Of a DNA stretch of 64,000 nucleotides, positions 16,092 through 27,657 are shown in pieces. The notes beneath the pieces were generated by a model that saw nothing but the letters and a program-made list of their open reading frames with translations, ran no database searches and was not told the origin of the DNA. Each line of letters opens with the position of its first letter. Positions within the stretch are counted from its first letter, which is position 1. Position numbers and translations under genes: made by a program. This DNA comes from Herminiimonas sp. (GTDB lineage: Bacteria > Pseudomonadota > Gammaproteobacteria > Burkholderiales > Burkholderiaceae), in NCBI RefSeq assembly GCF_030655415.1, contig NZ_JAURVN010000016.1, positions 1 to 64,000 of the forward strand. Reading direction: 5' to 3'.

Positions 16092-18314
16092 ATGCCCATC
16101 CGTTCACGCCTGTTAATTCTGGTTCTTGCCGTTCTGATTCCCGCATTCATGACCGCCGGCATCGGGATGGTTTACATCTATTCCGAATCGCAGCAAACGC
16201 ATCGCCAAAGCATGCGGGAAGTGGCGCACGCCTTGGCATTGGTGGTGGACAAAGAGATGGCTAAACGTGAGGCCATACTGCAAACGCTGGCGACCTCATC
16301 AGCGCTAGATGTAGGCGATCTAGATAATTTTTACACGCAGGCAAAACGAATCGCGCCCACGATTGAAACTTCCGTTGCGCTGCGCGACCTCGACGGCAAC
16401 GTTCTGATAAACACACAGCTACCAAAAGGGACAACGCCGCAACCTTCACCCGCAGGCATTGCTGAATTGCGCGCGGAGTACGGGCCGGACGCGACGGTGG
16501 TTTCCAATATGTATTTCGCACCGATCGGCAAGCAATCCAGCATCTCGATTCAGATACCCGTTAAGCGCGAGGGCAGGCTTATTTATTATCTAGAGATGAG
16601 TATTTTTGTGGAGCAATTGCAAAGTGTCTTTAACGAACAGAAGCTACCTGAAAGCTGGATAGGTACCATCGTTGACCGTAATACAACGGTAATCGCTCGC
16701 AGCAAGGATGCTACAAATTTTGTTGGCAAGAAAACCAGCGGGGGTATCGGCCAAAAGATGCACGACAATAGCGAGGGATTTAACGATGGCGTCGCACTGA
16801 GTGGTGAGCCAGTCTATGCATTCTTCAGCCGCGCACCCAATTCTGAGTTGCGCTTTGTCGTCAGCGTACCTCATAAAGAATTGCAGCAAACCGCGACGCG
16901 GGCAGTTGCCTTCATTGCTTTTCTATCGTTCATCTTGCTTAGCATTGCTGTGCTTGCAGCATTGGCCGTCGGTCGCAACACAGCAAAATCGGTAGAACAA
17001 TTACTGCGTTCCGCCAAGGCACTTGGTAAAGACGAATTACTTTCTCCCGAACGTTCTGGCATTGCAGAATTTGATGCGGTCAGTAACGCAATGGTACAAG
17101 CCAGCAATGAATTGAAAGCCAGTAGAGAAAATCTTGAGCGACGTGTGGCAGAAGCCGTCTCAGTCGCGGAACGCTCACAGCGTGCATTGCTGCAAGGACA
17201 AAAACTGGAAGCACTCGGACGACTCACTGGTGGAATCGCCCACGACTTTAACAATGTGTTGCAGACACTCACCAGCGGCTTGCAAGTATGTTTGATGTCA
17301 GCACAAACCGATAGAGAAAAATCCTTGCTGCAAGCTTGCATGCGCGCCGTTACGCGTGGCGTTGAATTAACGCGGCAGTTGATGGCCTTCGGTCGTGTGC
17401 AAGATGCACGACTGGAAACACTGGACGTCAGCAAGCATTTGCACATGGCAGTGCCGCTGCTGACCGGCGCATTGCCTAGCAATATTGAATTCAAACTCAA
17501 CACGAATGATGATCTGTGGCGCATCACCGTTGATCCACTGCAGTTCGAACTTGCGCTACTTAATCTAACGATGAACGCGCGAGACGCAATGCCGGATGGC
17601 GGATTGATTACGCTGGAAGCGCGCAATGAAATTATCTCTGCCGGCACTGAATTGACCGCTGGTGATTATGTGCGCGTTAGCTTGACGGATACTGGTGCAG
17701 GCATGACTGAAGAAGTCTCCGCTCGCGCGCTGGATCCTTTCTTCACCACCAAGAATGTAGGCGAAGGTTCGGGCATGGGACTGCCGCAAGCGTACGGCTT
17801 TGCCAAACAAAGCGGTGGCACACTGACGCTGAACAGCAAGACCGGCGTTGGCACCAGCATCGTGTTCTTTCTGCCGCGAGCAAATCAGGAAATAACGCTA
17901 GCACCGCTGGAAGCCAACACCCTTCAACCTCAACATGCCAGCGGCAAAGTACTATTCGTTGAAGATGATCCACTGGTGCGCGAAACCGTAACCTTGGCTT
18001 TGAGCGCAGCAGGATTCGATCTACAAGTTGCACAAAATGGCAAGGATGCGCTGCAGTTGCTGGAGATGGGACACACTTTCAATCTGGTGTTTTCAGACAT
18101 CGTCATGCCCGGCGGTATCAGCGGCATCGATCTGGCGAATATTATTCGCGAGCGTTTTCCTGATACGCGCATCGTGCTGGCAACCGGCTATTCGGAACGC
18201 CGCATTAACTTGCCAGGCGTACGCTTACTGTCCAAGCCGTATTCAATGACGGACGTAGTCGCGATGTTGAACAATGAGTTGATGCAAAACGCGAACAAAC
18301 AAGACGATAGCTAA
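16092..18314 (+). CDS. Membrane hybrid histidine kinase with C-terminal receiver
   Basis: A 740-residue sensor. Helix 1 is at about 6-28, a periplasmic dCache-like sensor at about 30-270, and helix 2 at about 275-297 (IAFLSFILLSIAVLAALAVG). A signalling helix and a HisKA domain follow (LGRLTGGIAHDFNNVLQTL, phosphorylated His 384), then HATPase (NLTMNARDAMPDGG, VSLTDTGAGMTEE, GEGSGMGLPQAYGF), and a receiver at about 617-735 with phospho-acceptor Asp 669 in VFSDIVMPGG and Lys in SKPYS. No separate response regulator or DNA-binding partner lies beside it. Its location between two iron-receptor units hints at sensing metal or siderophore status, but the ligand is unknown. Confidence 0.9.
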   Translation: MPIRSRLLILVLAVLIPAFMTAGIGMVYIYSESQQTHRQSMREVAHALALVVDKEMAKREAILQTLATSSALDVGDLDNFYTQAKRIAPTIETSVALRDLDGNVLINTQLPKGTTPQPSPAGIAELRAEYGPDATVVSNMYFAPIGKQSSISIQIPVKREGRLIYYLEMSIFVEQLQSVFNEQKLPESWIGTIVDRNTTVIARSKDATNFVGKKTSGGIGQKMHDNSEGFNDGVALSGEPVYAFFSRAPNSELRFVVSVPHKELQQTATRAVAFIAFLSFILLSIAVLAALAVGRNTAKSVEQLLRSAKALGKDELLSPERSGIAEFDAVSNAMVQASNELKASRENLERRVAEAVSVAERSQRALLQGQKLEALGRLTGGIAHDFNNVLQTLTSGLQVCLMSAQTDREKSLLQACMRAVTRGVELTRQLMAFGRVQDARLETLDVSKHLHMAVPLLTGALPSNIEFKLNTNDDLWRITVDPLQFELALLNLTMNARDAMPDGGLITLEARNEIISAGTELTAGDYVRVSLTDTGAGMTEEVSARALDPFFTTKNVGEGSGMGLPQAYGFAKQSGGTLTLNSKTGVGTSIVFFLPRANQEITLAPLEANTLQPQHASGKVLFVEDDPLVRETVTLALSAAGFDLQVAQNGKDALQLLEMGHTFNLVFSDIVMPGGISGIDLANIIRERFPDTRIVLATGYSERRINLPGVRLLSKPYSMTDVVAMLNNELMQNANKQDDS

Positions 18315-18330
18315 ACTGAAATACGCGGAC

Positions 18331-19461
18331 TCAAGTACGGCGACGCCACCACAACCAAATCCCAGTGATGCCGAGCATGCCTAACGCAAGGCCGCTGATG
18401 AAAGTCACGGCCTCAAGTATCACGCCACCCAACTCGCCGGTGTGCAAGGGATACACAATCGAAAATGCACGCGCACCGGGATCAAGTTCATTCCAGCGAT
18501 TGACTGCAAGTACCTCGCCGGTTTTTGGATGCAGGTAGATCGATGTCAAACCATTAGGATGCGGGTCATCGGCAAGCTTCATTCGGACGCGCACCGCCTG
18601 ATCTTTTTTCACCGGTAAAAATATATAGCCAATCTGGTCATCGGGAAATTGTGCCTGCGCATGCGCCGCTAATTCGTCCAAGGAAATCGCCGGACCTTTC
18701 GCAACACCATCTTTGGAAATCGTCGGCGGCTTGATCGCCTTGCTTCCGCTCAGTGTTGTAACGAACTGCCCCAGCGGACGCCACGCCATATACGCGCCTG
18801 TCGCAACCGACACCGCGATCAACAAGCCGAGTACTGCGCCGCCTATGCGATGCATATCGAACAGGCCGCGCAACACGCCTTTGCGCAATTCTATTTTCAA
18901 GGACGGCGGCCAACGCTTGGGCCACCACAAGACTATTCCGCTGATCAGCAAGATCAAATAAGCCAAAGAGATCCAAGCCAGAATTGCCTTGCCAGTATCT
19001 TGCAACAGCAAGGCACTATGCAGTTTGAATGTGACGTTGACGAAGCCATCATATTCACCGCGACGCCCCTGCTCTTTTCCCGTCACCGGATTGAGATACA
19101 CGGTGCCACTCCACGGCTCACCGCGCACCAATACCCAGAACGTATCGCCAGCATCGCGCGGTGGACGCATGTTAAACGTCACCTTGTTGTCGAATGTTTC
19201 TGTCAATTGCTCACGTATTGTCTGCAGCGATACCGCAGGCAAAGACGCCATCGGTGAAATACTTGCCGTATCCGCCTTGAAGAATTCCGGATGCATCCAT
19301 TTATCAAGCGGCTGGGCAACGATCAAAATCGCACCCATCAGACCAACCGCCGCCAGTATCCAGCCAACACTCAGCGCAACCCATCTATGTATCTTGAGCC
19401 ATATGCGTCTAAGGTTGATACGGCGAGGAGTTGGAGTTGTGTGCACGACAGAATCGATCAT
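18331..19461 (-). CDS. PepSY-domain membrane protein (siderophore-iron reductase type)
   Basis: A 376-residue inner-membrane protein with four helices: about 30-52 (WVALSVGWILAAVGLMGAI), 155-178, 200-222 (MHRIGGAVLGLLIAVSVATGAYMAW) and 345-370. PepSY-type periplasmic segments lie between them (TVYLNPVTGKEQGRRGEYDG, SIYLHPKTGEVLAVNRW). Conserved His residues flank the helices (KIHRWVAL, FKLHSALLL, MHRIGG, PLHTGELGG), as in haem-binding PepSY_TM reductases. It follows the FecA-like receptor by 67 bp and probably reduces iron imported through it. Confidence 0.88.
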   Translation of the reverse strand: MIDSVVHTTPTPRRINLRRIWLKIHRWVALSVGWILAAVGLMGAILIVAQPLDKWMHPEFFKADTASISPMASLPAVSLQTIREQLTETFDNKVTFNMRPPRDAGDTFWVLVRGEPWSGTVYLNPVTGKEQGRRGEYDGFVNVTFKLHSALLLQDTGKAILAWISLAYLILLISGIVLWWPKRWPPSLKIELRKGVLRGLFDMHRIGGAVLGLLIAVSVATGAYMAWRPLGQFVTTLSGSKAIKPPTISKDGVAKGPAISLDELAAHAQAQFPDDQIGYIFLPVKKDQAVRVRMKLADDPHPNGLTSIYLHPKTGEVLAVNRWNELDPGARAFSIVYPLHTGELGGVILEAVTFISGLALGMLGITGIWLWWRRRT

Positions 19462-19470
19462 ATAAATGAC

Positions 19471-19495
19471 AAGGCCGATCAGATTGACCGGCCTT
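19471..19495 (-). terminator. Hairpin between FecA-like receptor and PepSY gene
   Basis: A 7-bp stem (AAGGCCG with CGGCCTT) with an 11-base loop and no clean T-tract lies between the receptor stop and the PepSY start. It may attenuate rather than end transcription, giving more receptor than reductase. Confidence 0.45.
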
Positions 19496-19528
19496 TGTTA
19501 GAAGAACAATGGCAAACGCCAGATTACA

Positions 19529-21643
19529 TCAGAATGCCAAACGACCTTGGACGTAGACGGTACGTGGCGCGCCGACCATACGACCGGAGTTGCCATCGAC
19601 GTTACGGGTGTAATAGCGTTTATCGGTCAAATTGTTTAAGCCGGCAAGAATGTCAAAACCTTTTGAGTTAGGAACCTTCCAGCTAACTTGAGCATTCCAG
19701 AGGCGGAATCCAGGTACCCGACCTTGAACTACACCATCGATTGTTTGCTCAGCGCCGGTATTTGCATCATTCGAATACTGTCCGCTTTGATGCGTGCTCG
19801 ACAAATTGAATCCCCAAGGGCCCACATCATATCGAGCACCTATGGTATCTGTATTGCGTGAGTAGAACGGCACATCATTACCGATGTAATCGCCGGCTTC
19901 CTGTAAAGCGCGCGTGTAGGTGTAGTTGGCAAATACATTGAGCCCGGCAAACGCGCCCGATTTGTCAAAGGTGTAATCCAGTGCTGTTTCTATACCATCG
20001 TGCTTCGTCTTGCCAAGGTTACGGAACACGGTCGGCGTTACCCCTGCGACCGATTGGATCTGATTGTCAAAGCGCATATTGAATACAGCCACTTCTGCAG
20101 TGACCTGATTGTTCTTCCAGCGAGCTCCGGCCTCAATGGTTTTTGCGAGTTCCGGTTGCAGTGGATTTCCAGCAGATTGCGCGTTCAACTGTGTATTTTG
20201 AACGACGCCAAACGATGTACCGTAGTTTGCAAACAGGGTCACATCTTGGGTCAATAGATAAGCAACGTTCAATGACGGCAAAGGCTTATTGTTCGTTACT
20301 TCAAACGTATTTCCAGTAGTCCGTTCATGACGCACTGAGTTGATATGCTCAAATCGTACACCCGGAGTAATACGCCATGCGCCGAATGCGATTTTGTCGT
20401 CGATATATACGGCATGTGCATCGGTGGAGTTATCTGTAGTCGTGCGTCCGGTGATTGCACCAGTTGCTACTGATTGATTAAAGACATTATCATCGCCGCG
20501 TTCACGTACATAACGATAACCAACCGTCAAATCATTAGTAACACTTCCACCAGCATTTAAACGTACTGTGTAACGGGGCTCGATACCGAGCACCTGATAA
20601 TTACGCGGTTGATTTGCTAATTGAGTTCTCGCAGAGTTGATCAACACACTTCCACGCGAACTTTCATTGTAATAAGTGCGAATTTCGAATTCCTGATTAG
20701 GCGAAATATTGTTGAGATACCCAACGTCTATTCCTTTACGATCCCCACTCCAATAATCAGTTGGACGAGTATTCTGGAATGGATCTGCATTGTATTGAGC
20801 AGCAGTCAAACCGCCAGGAGTACGCGACGTAACGTCGTAGTATGAGATTTTTCCGTATAGCTCAGAAGTCGGCGTCAATTCGTAACGCATCTTCAACGCA
20901 AAGTCGTTGAGCTTTTCATCGCTGTTAGCACGCCAACTCGACCCACTCGTTCCAGAGTACAGCACTGCCAGTCCCAGGCCATTATCGAGTTGGCTACCCA
21001 AGAACATGCCGTATTGCGTATTCGAACCGCCCTCACCAAATTCGTTGTAACGCACGTTCGCATCGCCGGTCAGGCCAGGTGTCGTTGGTATCGAACGCGT
21101 CTTGAAATTAATGATGCCACCGACATTTTGGGGGCCATAACGCACCGCGCCACCGCCACGAACCACATCGATTGATTCGATATTATTCAAACTAACTGGT
21201 GCGAAAGAAAGTTGTGGCTGGCCGTATGGCGCAACGGCCATAGGAATACCATCCAGCAAAACCGTCGAACGTGGTGAATAACGTCCGGTCAAACCGCGAA
21301 CACCGATATTCAAGGAAATTGCGCTGCCAGCTGTGCCGGAATTATCTGTCGATTGAACGCCAGGAATGCGGCGCATCACGTCGCCGATGCTGCTCGCGCC
21401 TGTACTCTCAATCGCTTCTTTTTTCACCACCGTGCGCGCACCTGCGTAGCGCTTCACGCTGTTTTCCAAACCTGTGCCGAGAAGATCGCCGCTGACTTGA
21501 ATCGTTTCCAGCGTTACGCCTTCGCTTGATACGGCATCAGTTTGTTGCGCGTAGATAGGCATGGCCATGACGGCGAGCGCAACGGCTGCAGAACATTTCA
21601 AACGATGGATGACGATGGTAGGACGGCGTGATGTGCGAGCCAT
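19529..21643 (-). CDS. TonB-dependent receptor, FecA-like
   Basis: A 704-residue outer-membrane receptor with a signal peptide of about 32 residues (MAVMAMPIYAQ at its end). The plug closely follows the ferric-citrate receptor FecA: DLLGTGLENSVKRYAGAR, SIGDVMRRIPGVQ, STVLLDGIPMAVAPYGQPQLS and DVVRGGGAVRYGPQNVGGI. The barrel ends in RTVYVQGRLAF. FecA of E. coli has an extra N-terminal signalling domain; here the plug starts about residue 45, so that domain is missing and no fecIR genes are nearby. Regulation is more likely by Fur through the site upstream. The substrate may be ferric citrate or another ferric carboxylate. Confidence 0.92.
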   Translation of the reverse strand: MARTSRRPTIVIHRLKCSAAVALAVMAMPIYAQQTDAVSSEGVTLETIQVSGDLLGTGLENSVKRYAGARTVVKKEAIESTGASSIGDVMRRIPGVQSTDNSGTAGSAISLNIGVRGLTGRYSPRSTVLLDGIPMAVAPYGQPQLSFAPVSLNNIESIDVVRGGGAVRYGPQNVGGIINFKTRSIPTTPGLTGDANVRYNEFGEGGSNTQYGMFLGSQLDNGLGLAVLYSGTSGSSWRANSDEKLNDFALKMRYELTPTSELYGKISYYDVTSRTPGGLTAAQYNADPFQNTRPTDYWSGDRKGIDVGYLNNISPNQEFEIRTYYNESSRGSVLINSARTQLANQPRNYQVLGIEPRYTVRLNAGGSVTNDLTVGYRYVRERGDDNVFNQSVATGAITGRTTTDNSTDAHAVYIDDKIAFGAWRITPGVRFEHINSVRHERTTGNTFEVTNNKPLPSLNVAYLLTQDVTLFANYGTSFGVVQNTQLNAQSAGNPLQPELAKTIEAGARWKNNQVTAEVAVFNMRFDNQIQSVAGVTPTVFRNLGKTKHDGIETALDYTFDKSGAFAGLNVFANYTYTRALQEAGDYIGNDVPFYSRNTDTIGARYDVGPWGFNLSSTHQSGQYSNDANTGAEQTIDGVVQGRVPGFRLWNAQVSWKVPNSKGFDILAGLNNLTDKRYYTRNVDGNSGRMVGAPRTVYVQGRLAF

Positions 21644-21730
21644 TTCTGGATTCTCCGGATGCTTAGGGGTCGATGTTTGCGCTGGCTAGCTCGCAGGGAC
21701 ATTGGTCGAAGCAGAGATACATGGCTGGCA

Positions 21731-21752
21731 AAACCCGAGGATTCTCGGGTTT
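21731..21752 (-). other. Leader hairpin of the FecA-like gene
   Basis: A perfect 9-bp stem (AAACCCGAG with CTCGGGTTT) and 4-base loop lies between the Fur-like site and the receptor start, so it should be in the 5' untranslated region. It has no T-tract. It could stabilise the mRNA or be a remnant of a terminator. Confidence 0.4.
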
Positions 21753-21757
21753 ATGAT

Positions 21758-21776
21758 GATAGTAATTCTCGTTTAT
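21758..21776 (-). promoter_or_regulatory. Fur-box-like site of the FecA-like receptor
   Basis: On the minus strand the site reads ATAAACGAGAATTACTATC, matching 12 of 19 Fur-box positions including GA-AAT and TATC. It is 115 bp before the receptor start. Confidence 0.5.
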
Positions 21777-21810
21777 AGGGTCAATCGAAAGTGTCAGGTC
21801 CAGCAAAACT

Positions 21811-21828
21811 AGGCGAATAAATTCGCCT
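21811..21828 (-). terminator. Hairpin after ppk2
   Basis: A 7-bp stem (AGGCGAA with TTCGCCT) and 4-base loop 16 bp downstream of the ppk2 stop is followed on the minus strand by AGTTTT. It is a modest intrinsic terminator. Confidence 0.5.
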
Positions 21829-21843
21829 TTTGTGGCTTTTTCG

Positions 21844-22653
21844 TCAAACAACCTTGAGCTTGGCATAGGCCGGATTACCTGCAGGATATACAGGCTTCAA
21901 CTTCTCCAGCGTTTCCAGCACGATGGATGCGATCGCTAGATTGCGATGCGTTTTTGAATCTGCTGGGATCACGTACCAAGGCGCATGGTCAGCATCGGTT
22001 TCGTTGATGGCTTTTGCATAAAGATCTTGATAGGCATCCCAGAATTTACGCTCTTCCAGATCGGCTGGATCAAACTTCCAATGTTTGTCTGGATCGGCGA
22101 TGCGTTCTTCCAGACGCTTCTTTTGCTCAGCGGCGGAGATATGCAAAAAGAATTTCAGAACGATCGTGCCAGTTTCTGCCAGCATCTTTTCGAAATTGCG
22201 TATGTGCTCGTAACGTCGCGCGCATTCTTTCTCGTCTATCCAGTCGTGCACACGCGTGATCAACACATCTTCGTAATGACTGCGATTGAAGATGGTGAAC
22301 TCGCCAGCACCCGGCACTTGTTGATGAACGCGCCACAAATAGTCATGATCTTTCTCAACGGCAGTCGGGCCCTTAAAGGCAACGCTGCGCACGCCCAAGG
22401 GATCGATCTTGCCGAACACGCCGCGCACTGTGCCGTCCTTGCCGGAGGTATCCATACCTTGCAAGACGATCAGGATCTTGTGCTTGCGCTGCGCATACAA
22501 AACGTCCTGCAACTCGGCGATTCGCTGCGCGAGCGCATCGACTTGCAATTTATCTTGGGCCTTGTCGCCACTGGAAAGCGACTTATCGCCGGCGTCCGCA
22601 TCCACTACCTTTTGCTTTTTTGTTGCACGGAATTGTTGTTGGACGCTGGGCAT
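21844..22653 (-). CDS. ppk2: Polyphosphate kinase 2 (PPK2 family)
   Basis: A 269-residue cytoplasmic kinase that transfers phosphate from polyphosphate to nucleotides. The family motifs are complete: Walker A GMDTSGKDG, lid segment VAFKGPTAVEKDHDYLWRVHQ, Walker B-like FNRSHYEDVLI, and the arginine-rich EERIADPDKHWKF. The single-domain length fits short PPK2 enzymes; the nucleotide preference (ADP, AMP or GDP) is not certain. The start MPSVQQQF at 22651-22653 was chosen because it lies 2 bp after the stop of the upstream gene; longer in-frame forms would overlap that gene. It forms a two-gene unit with the CoA-binding protein. Confidence 0.9.
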   Translation of the reverse strand: MPSVQQQFRATKKQKVVDADAGDKSLSSGDKAQDKLQVDALAQRIAELQDVLYAQRKHKILIVLQGMDTSGKDGTVRGVFGKIDPLGVRSVAFKGPTAVEKDHDYLWRVHQQVPGAGEFTIFNRSHYEDVLITRVHDWIDEKECARRYEHIRNFEKMLAETGTIVLKFFLHISAAEQKKRLEERIADPDKHWKFDPADLEERKFWDAYQDLYAKAINETDADHAPWYVIPADSKTHRNLAIASIVLETLEKLKPVYPAGNPAYAKLKVV

Positions 22654-22655
22654 AG

Positions 22656-23108
22656 TTATTTCCGCTCGCTTAGTTCTGCATGCCAAATGGCATGGTCGAT
22701 TTTTGTACAACGATCGGCCACGACATCCAGACCGGCGGCGCGCGCCTTATTGGTTGCGGCTTCATTGATAACGCCGATTTGCAGCCATACACCACGCGCA
22801 CGAATCGCAATGGCTTCGTCAACAATAGGTTCGACCAGTTCGGATTTGCGGAAGATGTCGACCAGGTCGATGCGCGTTTGCTGTTCAGCCAATGCAGCGG
22901 CAGCCAAAGTCAACGTGGCGTAACAATGCTCACCGAGAATGTGAGTACCTGCACACGCAGGATTGACTGGAATGACGCGGTAACCGTGGCGCTGCAGGTA
23001 AGCAGCGACGCCGTGGCTTGGACGATCAGTCTTTGGGGATAAACCGACCACGGCGATGACGCGTGATTCGGCCAGTAACTTGACGATGGTTTGCGGATTT
23101 TGATTCAT
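22656..23108 (-). CDS. CoA-binding domain protein (YccU-like)
   Basis: A 150-residue Rossmann-fold protein of the CoA_binding family (IAVVGLSPKTDRPSHGVAAYLQ, RVIPVNPACAG, DLVDIFRKSE, GVWLQIGVINEAA). Such small proteins bind CoA in crystal structures but have no settled function. The start MNQNPQTIV at 23106-23108 follows AAGGA by 4 bp; a 7-residue upstream extension begins before that site and is unlikely. Its stop is 2 bp from ppk2. Confidence 0.88.
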   Translation of the reverse strand: MNQNPQTIVKLLAESRVIAVVGLSPKTDRPSHGVAAYLQRHGYRVIPVNPACAGTHILGEHCYATLTLAAAALAEQQTRIDLVDIFRKSELVEPIVDEAIAIRARGVWLQIGVINEAATNKARAAGLDVVADRCTKIDHAIWHAELSERK

Positions 23109-23120
23109 GATTCCTTTTTC

Positions 23121-23153
23121 CAAAAACAAGAAGGGCAGCCTAAGCTGCCCTTC
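23121..23153 (-). terminator. Terminator of the atp operon
   Basis: A perfect 10-bp stem (GAAGGGCAGC with GCTGCCCTTC) and 4-base loop lies 22 bp after the atpC stop on the minus strand, followed by TTGTTTTT. It separates the ATP synthase operon from the CoA-binding/ppk2 unit. Confidence 0.8.
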
Positions 23154-23174
23154 ATTGTATGCGGGAATTCACGA

Positions 23175-23597
23175 TTAGCGTTTTTGGCGCAACCGTTGAA
23201 TCGCCGCCAACTGTGCAATCGCGGAGGCCAATTCAGCCTGTGCTTGTGCGTAGTCGATTTTCGATTCTTTATTGACCAGTGCTTCTTCGGCCAATTGTTT
23301 TGCTTCTGCTGCCTTGGCTTCGTCCAGATCACCACCACGGATTGCCGTGTCGGCCAGAACCGTCACGCCATCCGGTTGCACTTCCAGAATACCGCCTGCG
23401 ACAAAGACGAATTCGTCTTCAGCCTGGCCAGCAATCTTGATGCGAACCGCACCTGGTCGGATGCGTGTGATCAGTGGCGTGTGGCCCGGCAAGATGCCGA
23501 GTTCGCCTGATTCGCCCGGCAGCGCGACAAACTCAGCTTCGCCGGAGAAGATTTCTTCTTCAGCGGAGACTACTTCTACGCGCATTGTGTGTGCCAT
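23175..23597 (-). CDS. atpC: ATP synthase F1 subunit epsilon
   Basis: A 140-residue subunit of the F1 central stalk that couples rotation and inhibits ATP hydrolysis. The N-terminal beta-sandwich is clear ([56 protein letters not shown]) and is followed by the helical C-terminal hairpin rich in Ala, Glu and Lys. It is last in the operon, 106 bp after atpD. Confidence 0.97.
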   Translation of the reverse strand: MAHTMRVEVVSAEEEIFSGEAEFVALPGESGELGILPGHTPLITRIRPGAVRIKIAGQAEDEFVFVAGGILEVQPDGVTVLADTAIRGGDLDEAKAAEAKQLAEEALVNKESKIDYAQAQAELASAIAQLAAIQRLRQKR

Positions 23598-23703
23598 GTT
23601 AGAACCTTATTTCTTCGTCCAAAGACCGATACTAAAGCGAATAACTTTCGTTTTGCTTGCGCGGTGTCAGGTTGAATCCTGCGCCGCGCAAGCTACTCAA
23701 TGA

Positions 23704-25128
<1,425 letters not shown>

Positions 25129-25174
25129 TTAAAATCTGGTTGTTGAGGACAACTTGCGTTGTCCTGCAATCGAA

Positions 25175-26044
25175 TTAAACCGCAGCCGCACCGGCGACGA
25201 TCTCGGAAAGTTCTTTCGTAATCGCTGCCTGACGCGTCTTGTTATAGACCAGTTTCAGTTCGCCAATCACGCTACCTGCATTGTCGCTTGCCGATTTCAT
25301 CGCTACCATGCGAGCCGATTGCTCGGACGCGAGGTTTTCTGCTACAGCTTGGAAAATCAGCGCTTCAACGTAACGCACCAGCAACTCGTCAATCACGGTT
25401 TGCGCATCCGGCTCGTAGATGTAATCCCATGCCAGCGAATCCGCATCAGCCTTCAACTTGTCAGCAGCCAATGGCAGCAATTGCTCCATCATCGGCTCTT
25501 GCTTCATCGTGTTGATGAACTTGGTGTACACGACATACACCGCGTCCAGTTTGCCTTCTTGATACGCATCGAGCATCACCTTGACCGGACCAATCAACTT
25601 GTCCAGGTGTGGGGTGTCACCGATTTGGACCGCATGCGACACAATTTTTGCGCCGATACGATTCAGAAAACCAAAACCTTTATTGCCGATAGCAACGGTT
25701 TCGACTTTCTTGCCTTGCGCTTCAAGTTCGCGCAGCTTGCTGGTCACGATACGCAAGGAGTTCGTGTTCATACCGCCACACAACCCCTTGTCAGTCGTCA
25801 CGATGATGAAACCAACCGTTTTCGACACATCCGACTTCACCAGAAACGGATGCGTGTATTCCGGATTGGCTTGCGACAGGTTGGCAGCGATATTACGAAT
25901 CTTGTCGCTGTACGGACGAGCCGCGCGCATCCGGTCTTGCGCTTTACGCATTTTGGATGCAGCGACCATTTCCATCGCCTTGGTGATCTTCTTCGTATTT
26001 TCTACGCTCTTGATCTTGCCACGTATCTCTTTGCCTGAAGCCAT
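25175..26044 (-). CDS. atpG: ATP synthase F1 subunit gamma
   Basis: A 289-residue rotor shaft subunit. The N-terminal helix ([33 protein letters not shown]) and the C-terminal signature ([31 protein letters not shown]) form the coiled coil that turns inside the alpha-beta hexamer. It lies 27 bp after atpA with a ribosome-binding site AAGGAG. Confidence 0.98.
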   Translation of the reverse strand: MASGKEIRGKIKSVENTKKITKAMEMVAASKMRKAQDRMRAARPYSDKIRNIAANLSQANPEYTHPFLVKSDVSKTVGFIIVTTDKGLCGGMNTNSLRIVTSKLRELEAQGKKVETVAIGNKGFGFLNRIGAKIVSHAVQIGDTPHLDKLIGPVKVMLDAYQEGKLDAVYVVYTKFINTMKQEPMMEQLLPLAADKLKADADSLAWDYIYEPDAQTVIDELLVRYVEALIFQAVAENLASEQSARMVAMKSASDNAGSVIGELKLVYNKTRQAAITKELSEIVAGAAAV

Positions 26045-26071
26045 GAGTTATTACTCCTTATAGCCCCGGAA

Positions 26072-27607
26072 TCAGAACGATTTTTTGAAATCAGCAATCG
26101 CAGCAGCCAAAGTAGCTTCGTCGTCTTTCTCGAGCTTTTTGGTGTCTTCGATTTTTTGCAGCAGTGCTGCGTGGCTGGACTTCATGAAACCGTGCAGACC
26201 TGCTTCAAATGCGAGTACACGTTTGACTTCGAGGTCATCGAAGTAACCTTTGTTGACCGCGAACAGCGAAACCGCCATCAACGAAATCGACAATGGTGCG
26301 TACTGAGCTTGTTTCAACAATTCGGTTACACGTGCGCCGCGATCGAGTTGCTTGCGAGTCGAAGCATCCAGATCCGAAGCGAACTGAGCAAACGCTGCCA
26401 ATTCACGGTACTGCGCCAAATCGGTACGGATACCACCGGACAGGCCCTTGATGACTTTAGTTTGAGCAGCACCACCAACGCGCGATACCGAGATACCAGC
26501 GTTAATCGCAGGACGGACGCCCGAGTTGAACAACGATGTTTCCAGGAAGATCTGACCGTCGGTAATCGAAATTACGTTGGTTGGAACGAATGCAGAAACG
26601 TCGCCAGCTTGTGTTTCGATGATAGGCAGAGCTGTCAACGAACCGGTTTTGCCTTTAACTTCACCTTTGGTGAAAGCTTCGACGTAATCGACATTGACGC
26701 GTGCTGCGCGTTCGAGCAAACGGCTGTGGAGGTAGAACACGTCGCCAGGGTACGCTTCGCGGCCTGGTGGGCGGCGCAACAACAGCGACACTTGACGGTA
26801 TGCAACCGCTTGTTTCGACAAATCGTCATACACGATCAGCGCATCTTCACCGCGATCGCGGAAGTATTCGCCCATGGTGCAACCGGAGTATGCCGAAACA
26901 AACTGCATAGCAGCCGATTCAGAAGCAGTAGCTGCAACCACGATCGTGTATTCCATCGCGCCGTGCGCTTCAAGCGAACGAACGATGTTTTTGACTGAGG
27001 ATGCTTTTTGGCCGATAGCAACATAGATACACGTTACGTTTTGACCTTTTTGATTGATGATGGCATCGATCGCGACAGCTGTTTTACCAGTCTGACGATC
27101 GCCAATGATCAGTTCGCGTTGACCGCGGCCGATAGGTACCATCGCATCAATCGCCTTGATACCGGTTTGCATCGGTTGATCAACGGATTGACGAGCAATA
27201 ACGCCTGGAGCGATTTTTTCGATAGGTGCTGTCAACTTGGTGTTGATAGGACCTTTGCCGTCGATCGGTTGACCGAGAGCATTAACGACGCGACCACGCA
27301 GTTCAGGACCGATAGGCACTTCCAGAATACGACCGGTACATTTAACCGTATCGCCTTCGGAGATGTGCTCGTATTCACCCAGAATAACGGCGCCGACGGA
27401 ATCACGTTCCAGATTCAGCGCGAGGCCGAATGTATTGCCTGGGAATTCCAGCATCTCGCCTTGCATAACGTCGGACAGACCGTGAATGCGGCAGATACCG
27501 TCGGACACGGAAATGACCGTGCCTTGATTGCGAATCTCAGCAGTGTCGCCAAGACCTTGAATACGGCTCTTGATCAGCTCGCTGATTTCAGACGGGTTGA
27601 GTTGCAT
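26072..27607 (-). CDS. atpA: ATP synthase F1 subunit alpha
   Basis: A 511-residue non-catalytic nucleotide-binding subunit. Walker A is GDRQTGKTA at about 170, with the segment [18 protein letters not shown] and the family signature [11 protein letters not shown]. The length and N-terminus ([16 protein letters not shown]) are standard. It is 50 bp after atpH. Confidence 0.98.
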   Translation of the reverse strand: MQLNPSEISELIKSRIQGLGDTAEIRNQGTVISVSDGICRIHGLSDVMQGEMLEFPGNTFGLALNLERDSVGAVILGEYEHISEGDTVKCTGRILEVPIGPELRGRVVNALGQPIDGKGPINTKLTAPIEKIAPGVIARQSVDQPMQTGIKAIDAMVPIGRGQRELIIGDRQTGKTAVAIDAIINQKGQNVTCIYVAIGQKASSVKNIVRSLEAHGAMEYTIVVAATASESAAMQFVSAYSGCTMGEYFRDRGEDALIVYDDLSKQAVAYRQVSLLLRRPPGREAYPGDVFYLHSRLLERAARVNVDYVEAFTKGEVKGKTGSLTALPIIETQAGDVSAFVPTNVISITDGQIFLETSLFNSGVRPAINAGISVSRVGGAAQTKVIKGLSGGIRTDLAQYRELAAFAQFASDLDASTRKQLDRGARVTELLKQAQYAPLSISLMAVSLFAVNKGYFDDLEVKRVLAFEAGLHGFMKSSHAALLQKIEDTKKLEKDDEATLAAAIADFKKSF

Positions 27608-27657
27608 ATAAACTCCTAAAATTTTTCTCTGTAGCTTGGGCTAGGCTCGTACGACGA

